Source: Spongilla lacustris (Eukaryota > Porifera > Demospongiae > Spongillida > Spongillidae). Taken from it: DNA of 64,000 nt. The position numbers were made by a program, and so were the translations under genes. Each line of letters opens with the position of its first letter. Position 1 is the stretch's first letter. Below the pieces are notes generated by a model, which saw only the letters and a list, made by a program, of their open reading frames with translations, ran no database searches and was not told where the DNA came from. The DNA lies in the NCBI GenBank assembly GCA_949361645.1, contig OX442419.1, positions 2,186,028 through 2,250,027 on the forward strand, given 5' to 3'. Below, one piece after another: positions 1 through 10,812 of this stretch.

Positions 1-377
1 TTGTTCCAACCTGCTGCAGTAGACATGAGCAGCTGCTGGTGGGGAAGGTGCCTGATTTGTGTTGTGACCAGTCCATCTCCTTTACCAGTTAAGGAATGTT
101 AGAGCTCCCAGCATATTCAAAATTGTTGAATCCTTCACTCTACATGTAGAGCAAACATAACTCCCTTGCCTCTGTAATATAGCTTATTCATTGCTGCTTG
201 CATAACTACCACTGCTATAAAACTACAAACTACCAAAACTACACATAACTTTGGTATAACCACACATTACAGGCATGTAGCTTTTGAATTTAATCAGCCA
301 TTCTGTACATGCTGGCTGATTAGTTCACAATATGCATATGTAAACGGTGATTGCTAAGCAATTGAACCACTGATCAG

Positions 378-613
378 TTCTACGTCAAGCGCCCCGATAG
401 GAGCACAGGCCAGGTGGGCTGTATTCAGAGTGTTTGTGTGTTGTGATATACATGTATGTCAGATGTTCTTATGTGGTGATGGTATGAGCGCATGTGTTGT
501 GCATTTGTGTACTCATAAATGATTATTGTACATGGACATGCTAATACTGTCGTGTATTCATTCTTTTAGAGCTCTGTGACATCATCAGAACTGGTTGTCT
601 CAGTTACATACAT
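378..613 (+). CDS. P0: 3' exons of a P-family membrane protein gene
   Basis: Two exons of a gene that starts left of the window. The first (378-413) follows AG and reads FYVKRPDRSTGQ before a GTGGGC donor. It corresponds to the FWTAPVQETGE exon of P1 and P3. The second (570-613) follows a TTCTTTTAG acceptor and reads SSVTSSELVVSVTY plus two bases before GTAAGA. That 44-nt exon is nearly identical at 44745-44788 and 57358-57401. By comparison with P1 these are cytoplasmic-tail exons. The next AG-bounded segment (from about 981) would give a stop codon immediately after the junction, so the protein may end here. Function is unknown. Exon limits are inferred from splice consensus and paralogue comparison only. 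Confidence 0.5.
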
Positions 614-680
614 GTAAGAAATAATTTCCTGCTCTCATGTAATAGAGTTGGGACAAGCAAGGCACTAAGAGGTACATATA

Positions 681-740
681 GGTACTACCTCTTAGTACCT
701 CTTAGTACCTCTTAGTACTTCTTAGTACCTCTTAATACCT
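681..740. repeat. Decamer minisatellite ACCTCTTAGT, short allele
   Basis: About five to six copies of a 10-bp unit. The same locus has about two copies at 44866-44885 and about 35 at 57474-57826, so the array expanded in one paralogous unit only. Confidence 0.9.
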
Positions 741-1558
741 ACATGTACATAGGTCCCCTACCTCTTATTATCTAGGCAGTCAAGCCTATAGGCAAAGGGG
801 TCCAGCTCAGTGTATATTGTATTATGTCAGCCTCCAGGGTATTCTATTAATGAGGTAGTATGTAAGCTTTGCTTTCTCTGCTGTAGTGGACTTTCATTTT
901 TATAACTTCGGGATAAAAAGTGGGGACAAAGTAACCTTTGAAATCAGCACAGTTGGTTTTCATGAATTTTTACCTAACAGATGATTGAAAAAGACACTCT
1001 ACACCTTGTACATATTAGCATATATGGGTAAAAACTCCTAAAAAAATATTAATACCTCTATTATGTCCTAGCTGTTATAGCTTGTCAACTAATGTCCCAA
1101 CAAGGGGGAGGGTGCAAGAGGTGGATGTGCCCCCTTGCAAAGGGCGGAACAAGTATGTGAAACCTCACGGTTTTATGTAGATATTTCAGTGTTGTGATCC
1201 ATGGCTGAGGCATTTCAAACACGCAATCGGATGTAGCCAAGAGACAAGGCCTACCTAATCCATCCCAGACGAGCAATTTTAATCTGTTTGACATACAACC
1301 TGGCCATTTATTCATTTTCAAATCTACCTGGCCACACATGATGACGATCAGCTGCACCACATACAAGGGGAGATAAAGTGATGGGCAAAGGTGGGGAAGG
1401 GAGTATCTTTCCCAACTAGGTGCTCTATTATTAAAGGGGTTTGCAGCTTTTGCACTATTTAAGTCAGAAAATGTTGTATATAAATGTGTGGGACAAGCTT
1501 GCTAAAGTAAATACAAAAATGGCAAACCATCAATTATCGTGCACATATATAAGTGATC

Positions 1559-1677
1559 CAACCCAGCTACCCCACACACCCCAGCTGCTGCCCCACACAC
1601 CCCAGCTACCCCCACACACCCCAGCTGCTCCCCACACACCCCAGCTGCCCCACACACCCCAGCTACCCCCACACATC
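1559..1677. repeat. 18-19 bp minisatellite (CCCCAGCTGC/ACACA)
   Basis: About six units of CCCACACACCCCAGCTGC type. Paralogous arrays lie at 45684-46062 (about twenty units) and 58675-58808 (about seven). The apparent Pro/His-rich reading frames are a by-product of the repeat. Confidence 0.95.
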
Positions 1678-2348
1678 TCATGCATGGTAGGGTGTGTAAC
1701 CGGTTATCAGGTTATTCGGGTTATTCGGATATTCGCAAAAACCTATCCGTTCGAATAGTAATTTAGCATTACTTGGAAAAATCGATTATTGGATTTGTTC
1801 TATTCGAAATAACCGGTTTGTGAATCTCCATTCGGAGGTACTTAGGTATTCGTCGTCCGCATCGACAATTCGCCCATTATTCGAATACCTTTTTATGACG
1901 ATATCCGGATACGTATAACATGTACGATAATCGGGACCTACGTTAGTAGGTCCTATGTAGGATTTGAAGTGCATGAATACGATTAGCAAAACACCAGATT
2001 CCATTATTGCCGATGCGCCGTAGAATCAGTTGGAATTTAGTGAGCGTATTTGGATACAGCCGACGAATATCTACAGTGTAGTATAACTGCCGACGTTTAG
2101 AAAGCTCGGGCAACAGAGATAACGCTCACTCGTTCCCACCCTCGAACCTTAAAAAAAGTTTCTCCTAATTCTTCTTCTTCTTCTTCCGGATCTGATAAGA
2201 TAAGATTCACTCGGATAAGAGGTTTATTGCGCTGTATCTTTGTCACGATTGAAGCGTAATGTTAGCCGTTATGCGTAAGCACTAGAACCACCAAGTTACA
2301 AACTTACTGCCGAGTCGGATTTGTTTTATTATTTTCGTAAGCGGAGTT

Positions 2349-2663
2349 ATGCTTGACACAAATTCGATCTTTAGCAACTTAGTTTTGTTAGCAATAGCCC
2401 ACAACAGATTTTATCGGCCCTTGGAAACCATAAAGTGGAGATCCAGAATAAACTTGCGGTTAATTGAACACGTGTTTCTGGCGAGTTTATGCAGCTGCAG
2501 TCACGTCGATCGCCAAGAGAAAAGAATAGTGCAAGAATATTGCCAGTTAAATTATGACACTGACAGTTGTACGTGTGGTTGTGCTGACGAGTCGCGCGAT
2601 GAAGCTCCGAAATACCGTTCACGTGAAAAAAAAAGAACAATTGAACGCTACAAAGCGGGTTAA
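2349..2663 (+). CDS. Hypothetical 104-residue frame inside the hAT-like element
   Basis: An open frame starting MLDTNSIFSNLVLL with a Cys cluster (CSCS near residue 50; CTCGCAD near residue 78) and a basic C-terminus (REKKRTIERYKAG). Unlike most frames in the window it is not low complexity and sits in CpG-containing sequence. It could be a 5' exon or an element-encoded protein. I recognise no family and see no clear catalytic motif. It may be chance. Confidence 0.25.
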   Translation: MLDTNSIFSNLVLLAIAHNRFYRPLETIKWRSRINLRLIEHVFLASLCSCSHVDRQEKRIVQEYCQLNYDTDSCTCGCADESRDEAPKYRSREKKRTIERYKAG

Positions 2664-3148
2664 GCCGATCGCAAAAGTAAGAGGGATCGATAGGCTAGCA
2701 TGAAGGCAGTAAGAAGGATAGCGTGAAGGTGGGAAACCACTGCATGCAACTGGCCGTCGCTATTAAGGCCAAAGAAGTTGGCATTGGTTGGCCATGGGTG
2801 ACGTATACAGGTGAGCTACCTAACATACAACGAGAGTAACACTATATTTGCGCCCCCCACCCTCATGTAAGCAAGCTGTCAAAGATGAACTGTTGGTAGG
2901 ACCATTTATAAGTGAGTTTTGTTCAATGCCGACAATGGTAACGGGAATGTCCTCCACAATTGCGTGGTCCCACTAGAGCAAATCAGGTGCTGCTCATTCA
3001 AGCTGCAAAGGTGATGGAAAACAGAACACCATCCCACCAGGATGGGGGTGAACTACTCCGAATAGGTGGGTGTATGTGACTGTGTGTGTTGAAAAGTGTG
3101 TGCCATGTCTCATGGATATGTTGCCAAGTGGTATAGTGTTGTGCTAGC
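2664..3148. other. Element interior without recognised gene
   Basis: Unique-looking sequence between the hypothetical frame and the pyrimidine tract. No convincing reading frame or repeat seen. Confidence 0.5.
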
Positions 3149-4233
3149 TATCCCCCTCCCCTTCCCTCCTGTCTCATCTTCTCTTCTCTCCTACCCTTCC
3201 TCTCCATTCTCTTCTCCCTCCCCTCATCTCCCCAATCTCTCTTATCACCTCTCCCCCTTCTCTTCTCACCCCTTCCCTCCTCTCTCCTCTCCCCTTCCCT
3301 CCTCTCTCCTCTCCCCTTCCCTCCTCTCTCCTCTCCCCCTTCCCTCTTCTCTCCTCTCCCCCTTCCCTCCTCTCTCCTCTCCCCCTTCCCTCCTCTCTCC
3401 TCTCCCCCTTCCCTCCTCTCTCCTCTCCCCCTTCCCTCCTCTTCTCTCCCCCTTCCCTCCTCTCTCCTCTTCCCCTTCCCTCCTCTCTCCTCTCCCCCTT
3501 CCCTCCTCTCTCCTCTCCCCCTTCCCTCCTCTCTCCTCTCCCCCTTCCCTCCTCTCTCCTCTCCCCCTTCCCTCCTCTCTCCTCACCCCCTTCTACTCTC
3601 TTCTCTCCTCTCCCCCTTCCCTCCACTCTCCACTCCCCCTTCTCTCCTCTCCCCCTTCCCTCCTCTCTCGTCTCCCCCTTCTCTCCTCTCTCCTCTCTCC
3701 TCTCCCCCTTCCCTCCTCTCTCCTCTCCCCCTTCCCTCCTCTCTCCTCACCCCCTTCTACTCTCTTCTCTCCTCTCCCCCTTCCCTCCACTCTCCACTCC
3801 CCCTTCTCTCCTCTCCCCCTTTCCTCCTCTCTCGTCTCCCCCTTCCCTCCTCTCTCCTCTCACCCTTCCCTCCTCTCTCCTCTCACCCTTCCCTCCTCTC
3901 TCCTCTCCCCCTTCCCTCCTCTCTCCTTTCCCCCTTCCCTTCTCTTTTCTCCCCCTTCCCTCCTCTCTCCTCTCCCCTTCCCTCCTCTCTTCTCTCCCCC
4001 TTCCTCTCTCCTCTCCCCCTTCCCTCCTCTCTCCTTTCCCCCTTCCCTCCTCTTCTCTCCCCCTTCCCTCCTCTCTCCTGTCCCCTTCCCTCCTCTCTTC
4101 TCTCCCCCTTCCTCTCTCCTCTCCCCCTTCCCTCCTCTCCCCCTTCCCTCCTCTCCCCCGTCCCTCCTCTCTCTTCACCCCCTTCCCTCCTCTCTCTTCC
4201 CCTCCTCCTTCCCTCCTTTCTCCATTCCCTTCT
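3149..4233. repeat. 1.1 kb homopyrimidine minisatellite
   Basis: A tandem array of roughly 22-23 bp units (CCCTTCCCTCCTCTCTCCTCTC type), almost pure C+T on this strand. Long polypurine-polypyrimidine mirror tracts can adopt triplex (H-) DNA. The Pro/Ser/Leu and Glu/Gly/Arg frames on the two strands are translations of the repeat. Confidence 0.95.
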
Positions 4234-4353
4234 AAAAGACGAGCGGAACACGTCTGAAAGTGAGAGCTAGTAGCTCTATTAAAAGAACGACCTTTAAGTT
4301 TAATCGGGCCAGCCCCCAACTACTTTAAATTTTAGCAAAGCAAAAGCACGTGC

Positions 4354-4763
4354 TTGTTTATTGTACGAAGAGGATCAGTATTCGAAATAAAAGGCAGGCA
4401 ATCTGGTAAGCATCTTTTGTGTGAATGGCGGATTGCTCTGATCATATACATGTACTCACATCAAGGACAGACATTTATGGTGATTATTCCTGATGCCTTC
4501 ACTACTGGCTTTGAAGAACGTATGAGTACCTTCAGTCAAGAGGTGAGGGCTTTGAATCCTGTGAGGATAGTTGTGATGGAGATTCGGGTTGGGGCTACAT
4601 GTATGTCAGTTTAGGATGTTTTGGTTGGAGCCATGGGAAGGGCATTTATGGTTTGAGCTCACATTATGTTTTTTGACTTCACTACTAATTCCTCCTTTCC
4701 TACGCTACTACTTTCATTAGGGATCCCCTCATCTTCCAGTCACATGCCAATTCAGAGACATTA
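4354..4763. other. Spacer inside the hAT-like element
   Basis: A short open frame at 4354-4614 (+) has no recognisable domain. Otherwise nothing supported. Confidence 0.4.
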
Positions 4764-4963
4764 ACTGTTTAAAGGAAATTGTTTGATTGTGATGTGATTT
4801 AATGATGATAGCAAGTGAGCAGAACAAACTGTCCTATTGTACATACTGCTGTGATGTATGTGATGCAATGGGTTGTATTCTAAGATTCCCCTTCTACGTT
4901 TGTGCTCATGCATGCAATGTATAAGTACATGTTGGAACTCACCGGGAAAAAAAAGGAGTGAAA

Positions 4964-5248
4964 CAAGATATAAAAATTTAATTAAAATAATATTGGTGAT
5001 GTAGGATTTGTATAGATAGCAATTGAGTAAAAAGTAAGGAAACAAGGAATTACGGATATTATGCATTACAGACCTACATTATTTAGCACATCTACCTGCC
5101 TGAAAGTCTGCTAAATGTAGGTATGTAATATTTATAATTTAATGAATGCATAATATCCGTAATTCCTTGTTTCCTTACTTTTTACTCAATTGCTATCTAT
5201 ACAAATCCTACATCACCAATTTTATTTTAATTAAATTTTTATATCTTG
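4964..5248. mobile_element. Nested foldback/MITE-like hairpin
   Basis: Arms of about 104 bp (4964-5067 and 5145-5248) are near-perfect reverse complements, starting CAAGATATAAAAATTTAATT. The central segment has its own inverted match (ACCTACATTATTTAGCA against TGCTAAATGTAGGT). The whole can fold into one hairpin with a small loop. It is AT-rich, unlike its surroundings. Target duplication not established. Confidence 0.8.
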
Positions 5249-5368
5249 TAATTACTTCTAACGTTAATTAACGTTACTATCTATATATACGTGGGGACGA
5301 GATAAGATGCAGTTTACATGTACGGGCAGTAATTCGAACTAGCCAACAGATCTCCCTTTTCAGGAGTC

Positions 5369-5587
5369 ATGACGACGGACAGCTCCAGCTACAAATCAAA
5401 GTTAGTTCGCTTAGTGCATTTCGAACTAGGCCCTAGCTGGTTTCTTGCATCAATCTCTCTGAGCTGCGATCGCATTTTACTAGCATTTTCAAAACTCGCG
5501 ATGGTGAAATGGCGGCTGCATGGCTGGTGGTGCGTAAACTTCATCTGTGGTTCTACACTTTTGGCATCGGGTACAATTTGTAGGTAG
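5369..5587 (+). CDS. Hypothetical 72-residue frame in CpG-rich sequence
   Basis: Frame starting MTTDSSSYKSKLVRLVHFEL, with a possible hydrophobic stretch near WFLASISLS. It lies in CpG-containing sequence inside the hAT-like element and could be a captured or element 5' exon. No family recognised. Confidence 0.2.
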   Translation: MTTDSSSYKSKLVRLVHFELGPSWFLASISLSCDRILLAFSKLAMVKWRLHGWWCVNFICGSTLLASGTICR

Positions 5588-5689
5588 ACCTCAGCGTGGC
5601 CACGCTAACTTTTAGTCAGGGCACGCCTATCTAGGTATGGGGTTAGGCCAAGCGATTTAAGCCTATGTAGGTAGCTGTGGTTGTGTGCT

Positions 5690-5870
5690 GAGTGCATCTG
5701 GTGTGATGTGGGTAGCTGTGGATGCATGCTGTACTGATCTGGTGTAATGTGGGTAGCTGTAGGAGGGTGTCTGGGTAGAGTTGTGTGCCTCATGAGGGTA
5801 CTGGTGTGATGGGGGTAAGTGTGTTTGTGTGCTGAGTGCATCTGGTGTTACGGTTTAGGTGTAGGAGGGC
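5690..5870. repeat. Degenerate tandem repeat (GATGTGGGTAGCTGTG type)
   Basis: About four diverged units of roughly 45 bp around TCTGGTGTGATGTGGGTAGCTGTG. Lies inside the hAT-like element. Confidence 0.6.
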
Positions 5871-5929
5871 ATCTGGTGTGATGTGTACATTTAGGTGGCT
5901 CAGTAGAATAACCTAGGTATTCGGCTGGC

Positions 5930-6065
5930 AAATTGTCAAAACCTATTCGGGAAAATCGATTTTCTTTTTTCAAGTATTCGGAAAAATCGATTTTCAGATC
6001 CAGAAAATCCTGAAAAATCGATTAGTGTTTTAAAAGTATTCGGAAAAATCGATTTTCATTATTCA
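5930..6065. repeat. Subterminal palindromic motifs AAAATCGATTTT
   Basis: At least four copies of GAAAAATCGATT or its complement in the last 150 bp of the hAT-like element, with a related copy near the left end (about 1777). Clustered subterminal motifs are typical transposase-binding sites in hAT elements. Binding itself is inferred. Confidence 0.6.
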
Positions 6066-6084
6066 GGGGAGGTTACACACCCTA

Positions 6085-7300
6085 ATGCATGGCCACCAGT
6101 GTGAACATGGACCCATATGTGGACAGGACTATAAATACTAGTTCATACTGGAGCTAGCATTATTATTATTTTAGGAAAAAAATGGTTGGGCTAAAAGCCC
6201 TATCATCCTGACCATTTGTGCCAGGTCTGCTGTAGCACTGTGCACACAATTATTGACCTCAGGCATATAACATACATTGTACTTGTTGTTCCTTCCCTAT
6301 CACATGCTGCAGCTTGAGACAACCACCACTGAGGAATGCTAGAAGGAGCATCCTTGTTCCAAATACCTTCAATGCACATGTTCATGTAGGTTGTAGCATG
6401 ACATATGACAAAGTGCAAAATTAACTTGTTTTGTTTTCCAGGTTTGAAATTGGCAGTGGGGGCTCAGTGTGTGACCTGCAAACTGTTACTGAACGTTATA
6501 ATATTTATGCTTCCTTGTGCACAATGTGTGTGTGAAATAGCATTGCTTTTCTAAGCTACCAGTACTCATATGGCTGCAGTTGGGTTTGCTGGTCCCTTTG
6601 ATTTGTATCCCCAAATATAGGTCTGGGGACCTGCAAGTATTGGGATATGCAACATGTACACGTACACACACTGTCTGCTCTGTTAATGGGTGTGGTTACT
6701 GTTCTTGAGGTGTTGGCACAAAGGTGAACTGTTCTCCAATGGTACACATCTCTAGTGAGGGCCAATTATATAGCCGACATATCTGAAACGTCCGCTTACA
6801 AGATAACAGGTTGATTATAGTCTTTTCCCCACTTCCTCCTAACAGTGAATAGATGTCCAACTCCACCTTTAAACTTGAGGGGGACAGCATTATCTGCTGC
6901 TTTGAGCAGACCATGGCCTTCCCTTGCTATACTCGTGCAAGAAGCCCATAGTTGGGGTATGCATTTGTGGGGGGGGGGGGGGGGGGGGGGAGCCTGGGGA
7001 TGATGTGTAGCAGCACCTGTTGGTGGGCTACAATTGGGAGGTATGTAGCAACAAGAGACCTGTAGGGCCCTAGAGAGGGAAGTGATTAAATCATGTGATT
7101 CTATTCTAACAGTATGTAGTGAAGGAATAGATATGTATAGTGAAGGACTAGGTATGTAGTGAAGGAATAGGTATGTATAGTGAAGGAATAGGTATGTAGT
7201 GAAGGACTAGGTATGTAGTGGAGGGCTAAGTATGGAGGGTGCATGCATGTCTGCATGAGGTCTGTTTCAACAGTAAATCACAAAACCTTTTGTTCAACTG
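6085..7300. repeat. Duplicated block, copy 1 (3' half)
   Basis: Continues the block interrupted at 1687 and matches 46064-47200 and 58811-59800. It contains the shared sequence around CTCCAATGGTACACATCTCTAG and a 22-nt poly(G) run (6969-6990). Exon-like pieces are present (for example the CTGCATGAGGTCTGTTTCAACAG segment near 7250), but all frames are disrupted between copies, so no gene is called. Confidence 0.8.
7105..7222. repeat. Short tandem repeat (GTATGTAGTGAAGGAATAG)
   Basis: About six imperfect units of roughly 19 bp. The paralogue at 47100 has a single unit. Confidence 0.85.
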
Positions 7301-7334
7301 GGTACTGTGTTCACTTTAGTAGGATACATGGGGG

Positions 7335-7560
7335 TAGGGCACATGGACCATCATGTGTGTGCTGTACACACACATGGAACATTGTGTGCTGTACACATCA
7401 TTGTATGCACATGGACCATTGTGTGTGTGCTGTACACATCATTGTGTGCACATGGACAATTGTGTGTGTGCTGTACACATTGTATGCACATGGAACATTG
7501 TGTGTGTGCTGTACACATCATTGTATGCACATGGAACATTGTGTGTGGGGTGTACACAAG
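7335..7560. repeat. Minisatellite with GTGTGTGCTGTACACATCATT units
   Basis: About five units of 40-57 bp. Overlapping Cys/His-rich frames in three phases come from the repeat and are not genes. Confidence 0.85.
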
Positions 7561-7784
7561 TGCATATTCATGTTTGCATATATGCACTCAGCCTTTATAT
7601 GTATGTATGTATATACGTATGTATGTGTGCGTGTGTGTGTGTGCTTCATATTTCCATGTGTCTTTGCACACCGGCACCCAACATGAAGAACACCATAGTG
7701 TACATGTAATGGACGTCAAAAAATAACATCATGAACAAGACAAATGGTCAGTGATATAGATTACATCATTAATGGGGCCCATGC

Positions 7785-8188
7785 TTACTCCACGTTTGCC
7801 TGAAAAGTGTCAGGCCACATTACAACTACACTGTCAGTACATAACACACTACACTATCAGTACATAACACACTACACTATCAGTACATAACACACTACAC
7901 TATCAGTACATAACACAGTACACTATCAGTACATAACACACTACACTATCAGTACATAACACACTACACTATCAGTACATAACACAGTACACTATCAGTA
8001 CATAACACAGTACACTATCAGTACATAACACACTACACTATCAGTACATAACACAGTACACTATCAGTACATAACACACTACACTATCAGTACATAACAC
8101 ACTACATAGCATAACTGAAAGGCTTCATGGTGTGATGGTCCTTGGAGACTTTGAGGACCATAAGTGTTTGTAGTATGTTGTTCCATCA
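7785..8188 (-). pseudogene. M0: 3' end of an M-family gene
   Basis: Only the last two exons of an M gene remain. The upstream exon (about 8109-8188) follows ACTGCAG and reads VMEQHTTNTYGPQSLQ, matching [16 protein letters not shown] of M3. The terminal exon (7785-7799) follows a CAG acceptor and reads ANVE-stop, matching ANMESS of M3. A 23-bp minisatellite fills the gap and no hydrophobic exon is found upstream. M0 is therefore a truncated copy. It faces P0, as M1, M2 and M3 face P1, P2 and P3. Confidence 0.55.
7832..8104. repeat. 23-bp minisatellite (CACTATCAGTACATAACACACTA)
   Basis: About twelve nearly identical units with a C/G variant (CACTAC or CAGTAC). Lies between the two remaining exons of M0. 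Confidence 0.95.
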
Positions 8189-8609
8189 CTGCAGTAGGCA
8201 GTGTTACGGGGAAGGGAAGAGAGAAAGTGAAGTGGTCAAACTGACATTGGCAATGATCTAAGATAAGTGGATGAACAAAGGAACTACATGTATTGGAGAA
8301 TGGCATGCAGGATGCACCTCAACAGCTCAGCTTCCGCATTATAATGTTCAGTAGACAGTCCACTTAAGTGGTGCACCATGGTAACCAACAATGGTATAAT
8401 TGAGTGATATAATTAAGTGTGGGGGGGGCCCCCGCCCTGGGTATTTTGTGGATGTGGATGTTTGCAATGGTGTGCTGTACACATAGGTTTGCTACTGGTC
8501 CGTGTGCCAACTGTGGAGCTTTACACCTCAGTACAAAATTTATGCCCCTCCCCTATCCAGTTCCAATGTGCCAGGCTTTTGTGCACGTGAAGGCACTGCA
8601 GTGGTGGTG

Positions 8610-9243
8610 TCCTTCACATGACCAGTGGTGGTGTCCTTACACATGACCAGTGATGATGTCCTTAGACATGACCAGTGATGGTCATGACCAGTGATGGTGT
8701 CCTTACACATGACCAGTGGTGGTGTCCTTCACATGACCAGTGGTGGTGTCCTTACACATGACCAGTGATGATGTCCTTAGACATGACCAGTGATGGTCAT
8801 GACCAGTGATGGTGTCCTTACACATGACCAGTGGTGGTGTCCTTCACATGACCAGTGGTGGTGTCCTTACACATGACCAGTGATGGTGTCCTTACACATG
8901 ACCAGTGATGGTGTCCTTACACATGACCAGTGGTGGTGTCCTTACACATGACCAGTGATGGTGTCCTTACACATGACCAGTGGTGGTGTCCTTACACATG
9001 ACCGGTGGTGGTGTCCTTACACATGACCAGTGGTGGTGTCCTTCACATGACCAGTGGTGGTGTCCTTACACATGACCAGTGATGGTGTCCTTACACATGA
9101 CCAGTGATGGTGTCCTTACACATGACCAGTGGTGGTGTCCTTACACATGACCAGTGATGGTCATGACCAGTGATGGTGTCCTTACACATGACCAGTGGTG
9201 GTGTCCTCCACATGACCAGTGGTGGTGTCCTTCACATGACCAG
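8610..9243. repeat. 25-bp minisatellite (CATGACCAGTGGTGGTGTCCTTACA)
   Basis: About 25 units, with a larger 130-140 bp higher-order repeat visible in the first half (8640-8870). Replaces the region where upstream exons of M0 would be expected. Confidence 0.95.
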
Positions 9244-9879
9244 TGCTATTATTCACTTTGGTCCCTGACATCTACACTGGTAAACCAGTGGTGTGAATTT
9301 TCAAACCAATTGGGAGCATGTGTGTGTGTTGTTGTGTGTGTGTTGTGACTATTAATATGGTTGCCAACAAATTGGTCTTAAGCAACCACCACTGTGGTTG
9401 CCAGCAAATTAATAACCATTGTACATGAAAACATACATATGTGCATAATGTACATGTACGTGTGCTCACACACGTGCACACACACGTCCTACCTCGTAGC
9501 ACGTTGTAGCTCACATTGCCATGGTAACCAAAACATATAGCAAGAACCTTTATGGAGTAGGGAATGGTTTTCAAATACTGTGAACGGTATAATATAATAT
9601 TATGTTTGATATGCTTTGTATGATATGCCTGCTGGTCAAGCCAGTTGTGGAGCTGTGGTTATCACAAATGTTATCTGTATATAAAAAAACGCACAAAAGC
9701 TTAGTACATCAGCTGCAAACTTCTTTATTAAAAAATGATAATAAAATTAATATTAAAAAGTGTCTTGGTCAGGGTACGAGGAACATTTTTATATCTAGCT
9801 TGCACCTGCTCTAATATAAGCGACACGAAGCTACGAGATCGACAGCTAGGACAATGGCAGTAAATATATAAGTACAACA
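9244..9879. other. Spacer; partial duplicate of 37040-38160
   Basis: TGCCTGCTGGTCAAGCCA (9628) and the segment GCCATGGTAACCAAAACATA match 38030-38130. No reading frame supported. Confidence 0.55.
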
Positions 9880-10068
9880 CAGTGGCGGATACAGGGGGGG
9901 GCAAACCCGGCCTATGCCCCCCCCTAACTAATAAGGATACGCCTTGTAATGAATTTAATTAAATGTCATCAGCGCCGCACTGTCTTAGCGCTAGACCTGT
10001 TGTACGTGCTAAGTATCACCCCTGGTCCCCTGACACGTGGCACTTTTTCTATTGTGCTTTTGAGCGTT

Positions 10069-10163
10069 CAGTTCGTACATTCGTTCAGCGTTCAGTTCGT
10101 ACAATCGTTCAGCGTTCAGTTCGTACATTCGTTCAGCGTTCAGTTCGTACATTCGTTCAGCGT
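10069..10163. repeat. 24-bp tandem repeat inside the hAT element
   Basis: About four units of TTCAGTTCGTACATTCGTTCAGCG. The frame is multiple-of-three compatible (VQFVHSFS units), but it probably reflects slippage rather than a protein repeat. Confidence 0.85.
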
Positions 10164-10199
10164 TCAGTTCGTACATAATTTGCGAATTTCAATTTCAAT

Positions 10200-10812
10200 T
10201 GCCGTCAGGAAAGTAGTAGATCAAACACAGCGGAACAATGTTCCTGCTAGATCACCAAAAGAATATTTAAATTGGCTGTTTTTATTCCATATTTGGATTG
10301 TCTCATTCAGCAATTAGATCTTCGATTTTCGGATCTAACTATTCAAGGTTTACGAGCATTATGTTTAATTCCTTCGCATCTTTACAAAGATGATGAAAAG
10401 GCTATCGTTGCAGACGACCTATACAAGTTTTATAGTGATGATCTGCCTTTTCCACAAGCATTTCATCAAGAGATTGCGCTTTGGAAAACCATGTGGAATA
10501 ATTCCCCTATTAAACCAAACTCTCTTGTCACAACCATAGCAGACAGAAATGCATCCCCTACCATGTTCCCAAATATTACAACTATCATTAAGTTACTGCT
10601 ATTCACCTCTGTAACATCAAGTGGAGTGGAAAGAGCTAATTCCTCTTTGAGATTTATTAAAAATGCCTATCGCAGCACTATGGGAGAAGACAGCGTTAAT
10701 GTTATTGTATGTGCACAAAGATATTGAACTTAATATTGATGCTATCATTGACAACTATGGTCGAAAATACCCTCGGAGGATGCTTCTAATTGACCCTATT
10801 TGTGAAGTGTGA
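10200..10812 (+). pseudogene. hAT transposase C-terminal fragment, frameshifted
   Basis: The first part reads TQRNNVPARSPKEYLN in one frame. The main part (10272-10727) continues in another with IPYLDCLIQQLDLRFSD, then SSGVERANSSLRFIKNAYRS. The end, LLYVHKDIELNIDAIIDNYG, lies in the third frame and stops near 10812. This is the order of conserved blocks in the C-terminal dimerisation region of hAT transposases related to the 52-kDa repressor/ZMYM-like group. At least two frameshifts and loss of the N-terminal BED finger and catalytic part make it inactive. Confidence 0.85.

Larger units (their letters stand above)
1..1687. repeat. Duplicated block, copy 1 (5' half)
   Basis: Positions 1-130 match 44213-44330. 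Positions 480-1687 match 44640-46070 and 57290-58810 nearly base for base, apart from copy-number changes in internal minisatellites. The block carries the last recognisable exons of P0 and otherwise looks intronic or intergenic. It is interrupted at 1688 by a hAT element and resumes at 6085. Minus-strand reading frames near 1085-1366 are disrupted by indels between copies, so I do not call them coding. Confidence 0.85.
1688..6084. mobile_element. hAT-like DNA transposon, 4.4 kb, non-autonomous as far as seen
   Basis: The element begins TAGGGTGTGTAACC (1688-1701) and ends with the exact reverse complement GGTTACACACCCTA (6071-6084). It is flanked by a perfect 8-bp duplication ATGCATGG (1680-1687 and 6085-6092). 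The pre-insertion sequence is visible in paralogous copies at 46064 and 58811, where CATGCATGGCCACCAG runs uninterrupted. An 8-bp duplication with short ends is the hAT signature. Subterminal copies of GAAAAATCGATT occur at both ends (about 1777; 5950-6055). I see no recognisable transposase. The interior holds a CpG-rich stretch, a 1.1 kb pyrimidine minisatellite and a nested hairpin element. Confidence 0.9.

Noticed and set aside
1085..1366. Conserved minus-strand protein beginning MSN(R/K)LKLL
   Set aside because: Present in all three duplicated blocks (1085, 45193, 58137) but with frame-shifting indels, so similarity reflects recent duplication rather than coding constraint.
3096..4319. 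Long Pro/Ser/Leu-rich and Glu/Gly/Arg-rich reading frames
   Set aside because: They are translations of a pyrimidine minisatellite, open on both strands and in several phases. The same applies to 17614-18254, 26490-26923 and 28117-28335.
7832..9243. Regular arrays resembling a CRISPR
   Set aside because: Units are contiguous tandem repeats without unique spacers, in a eukaryotic context. The same reasoning applies to 36398-36825, 41674-41978 and 56713-57290.
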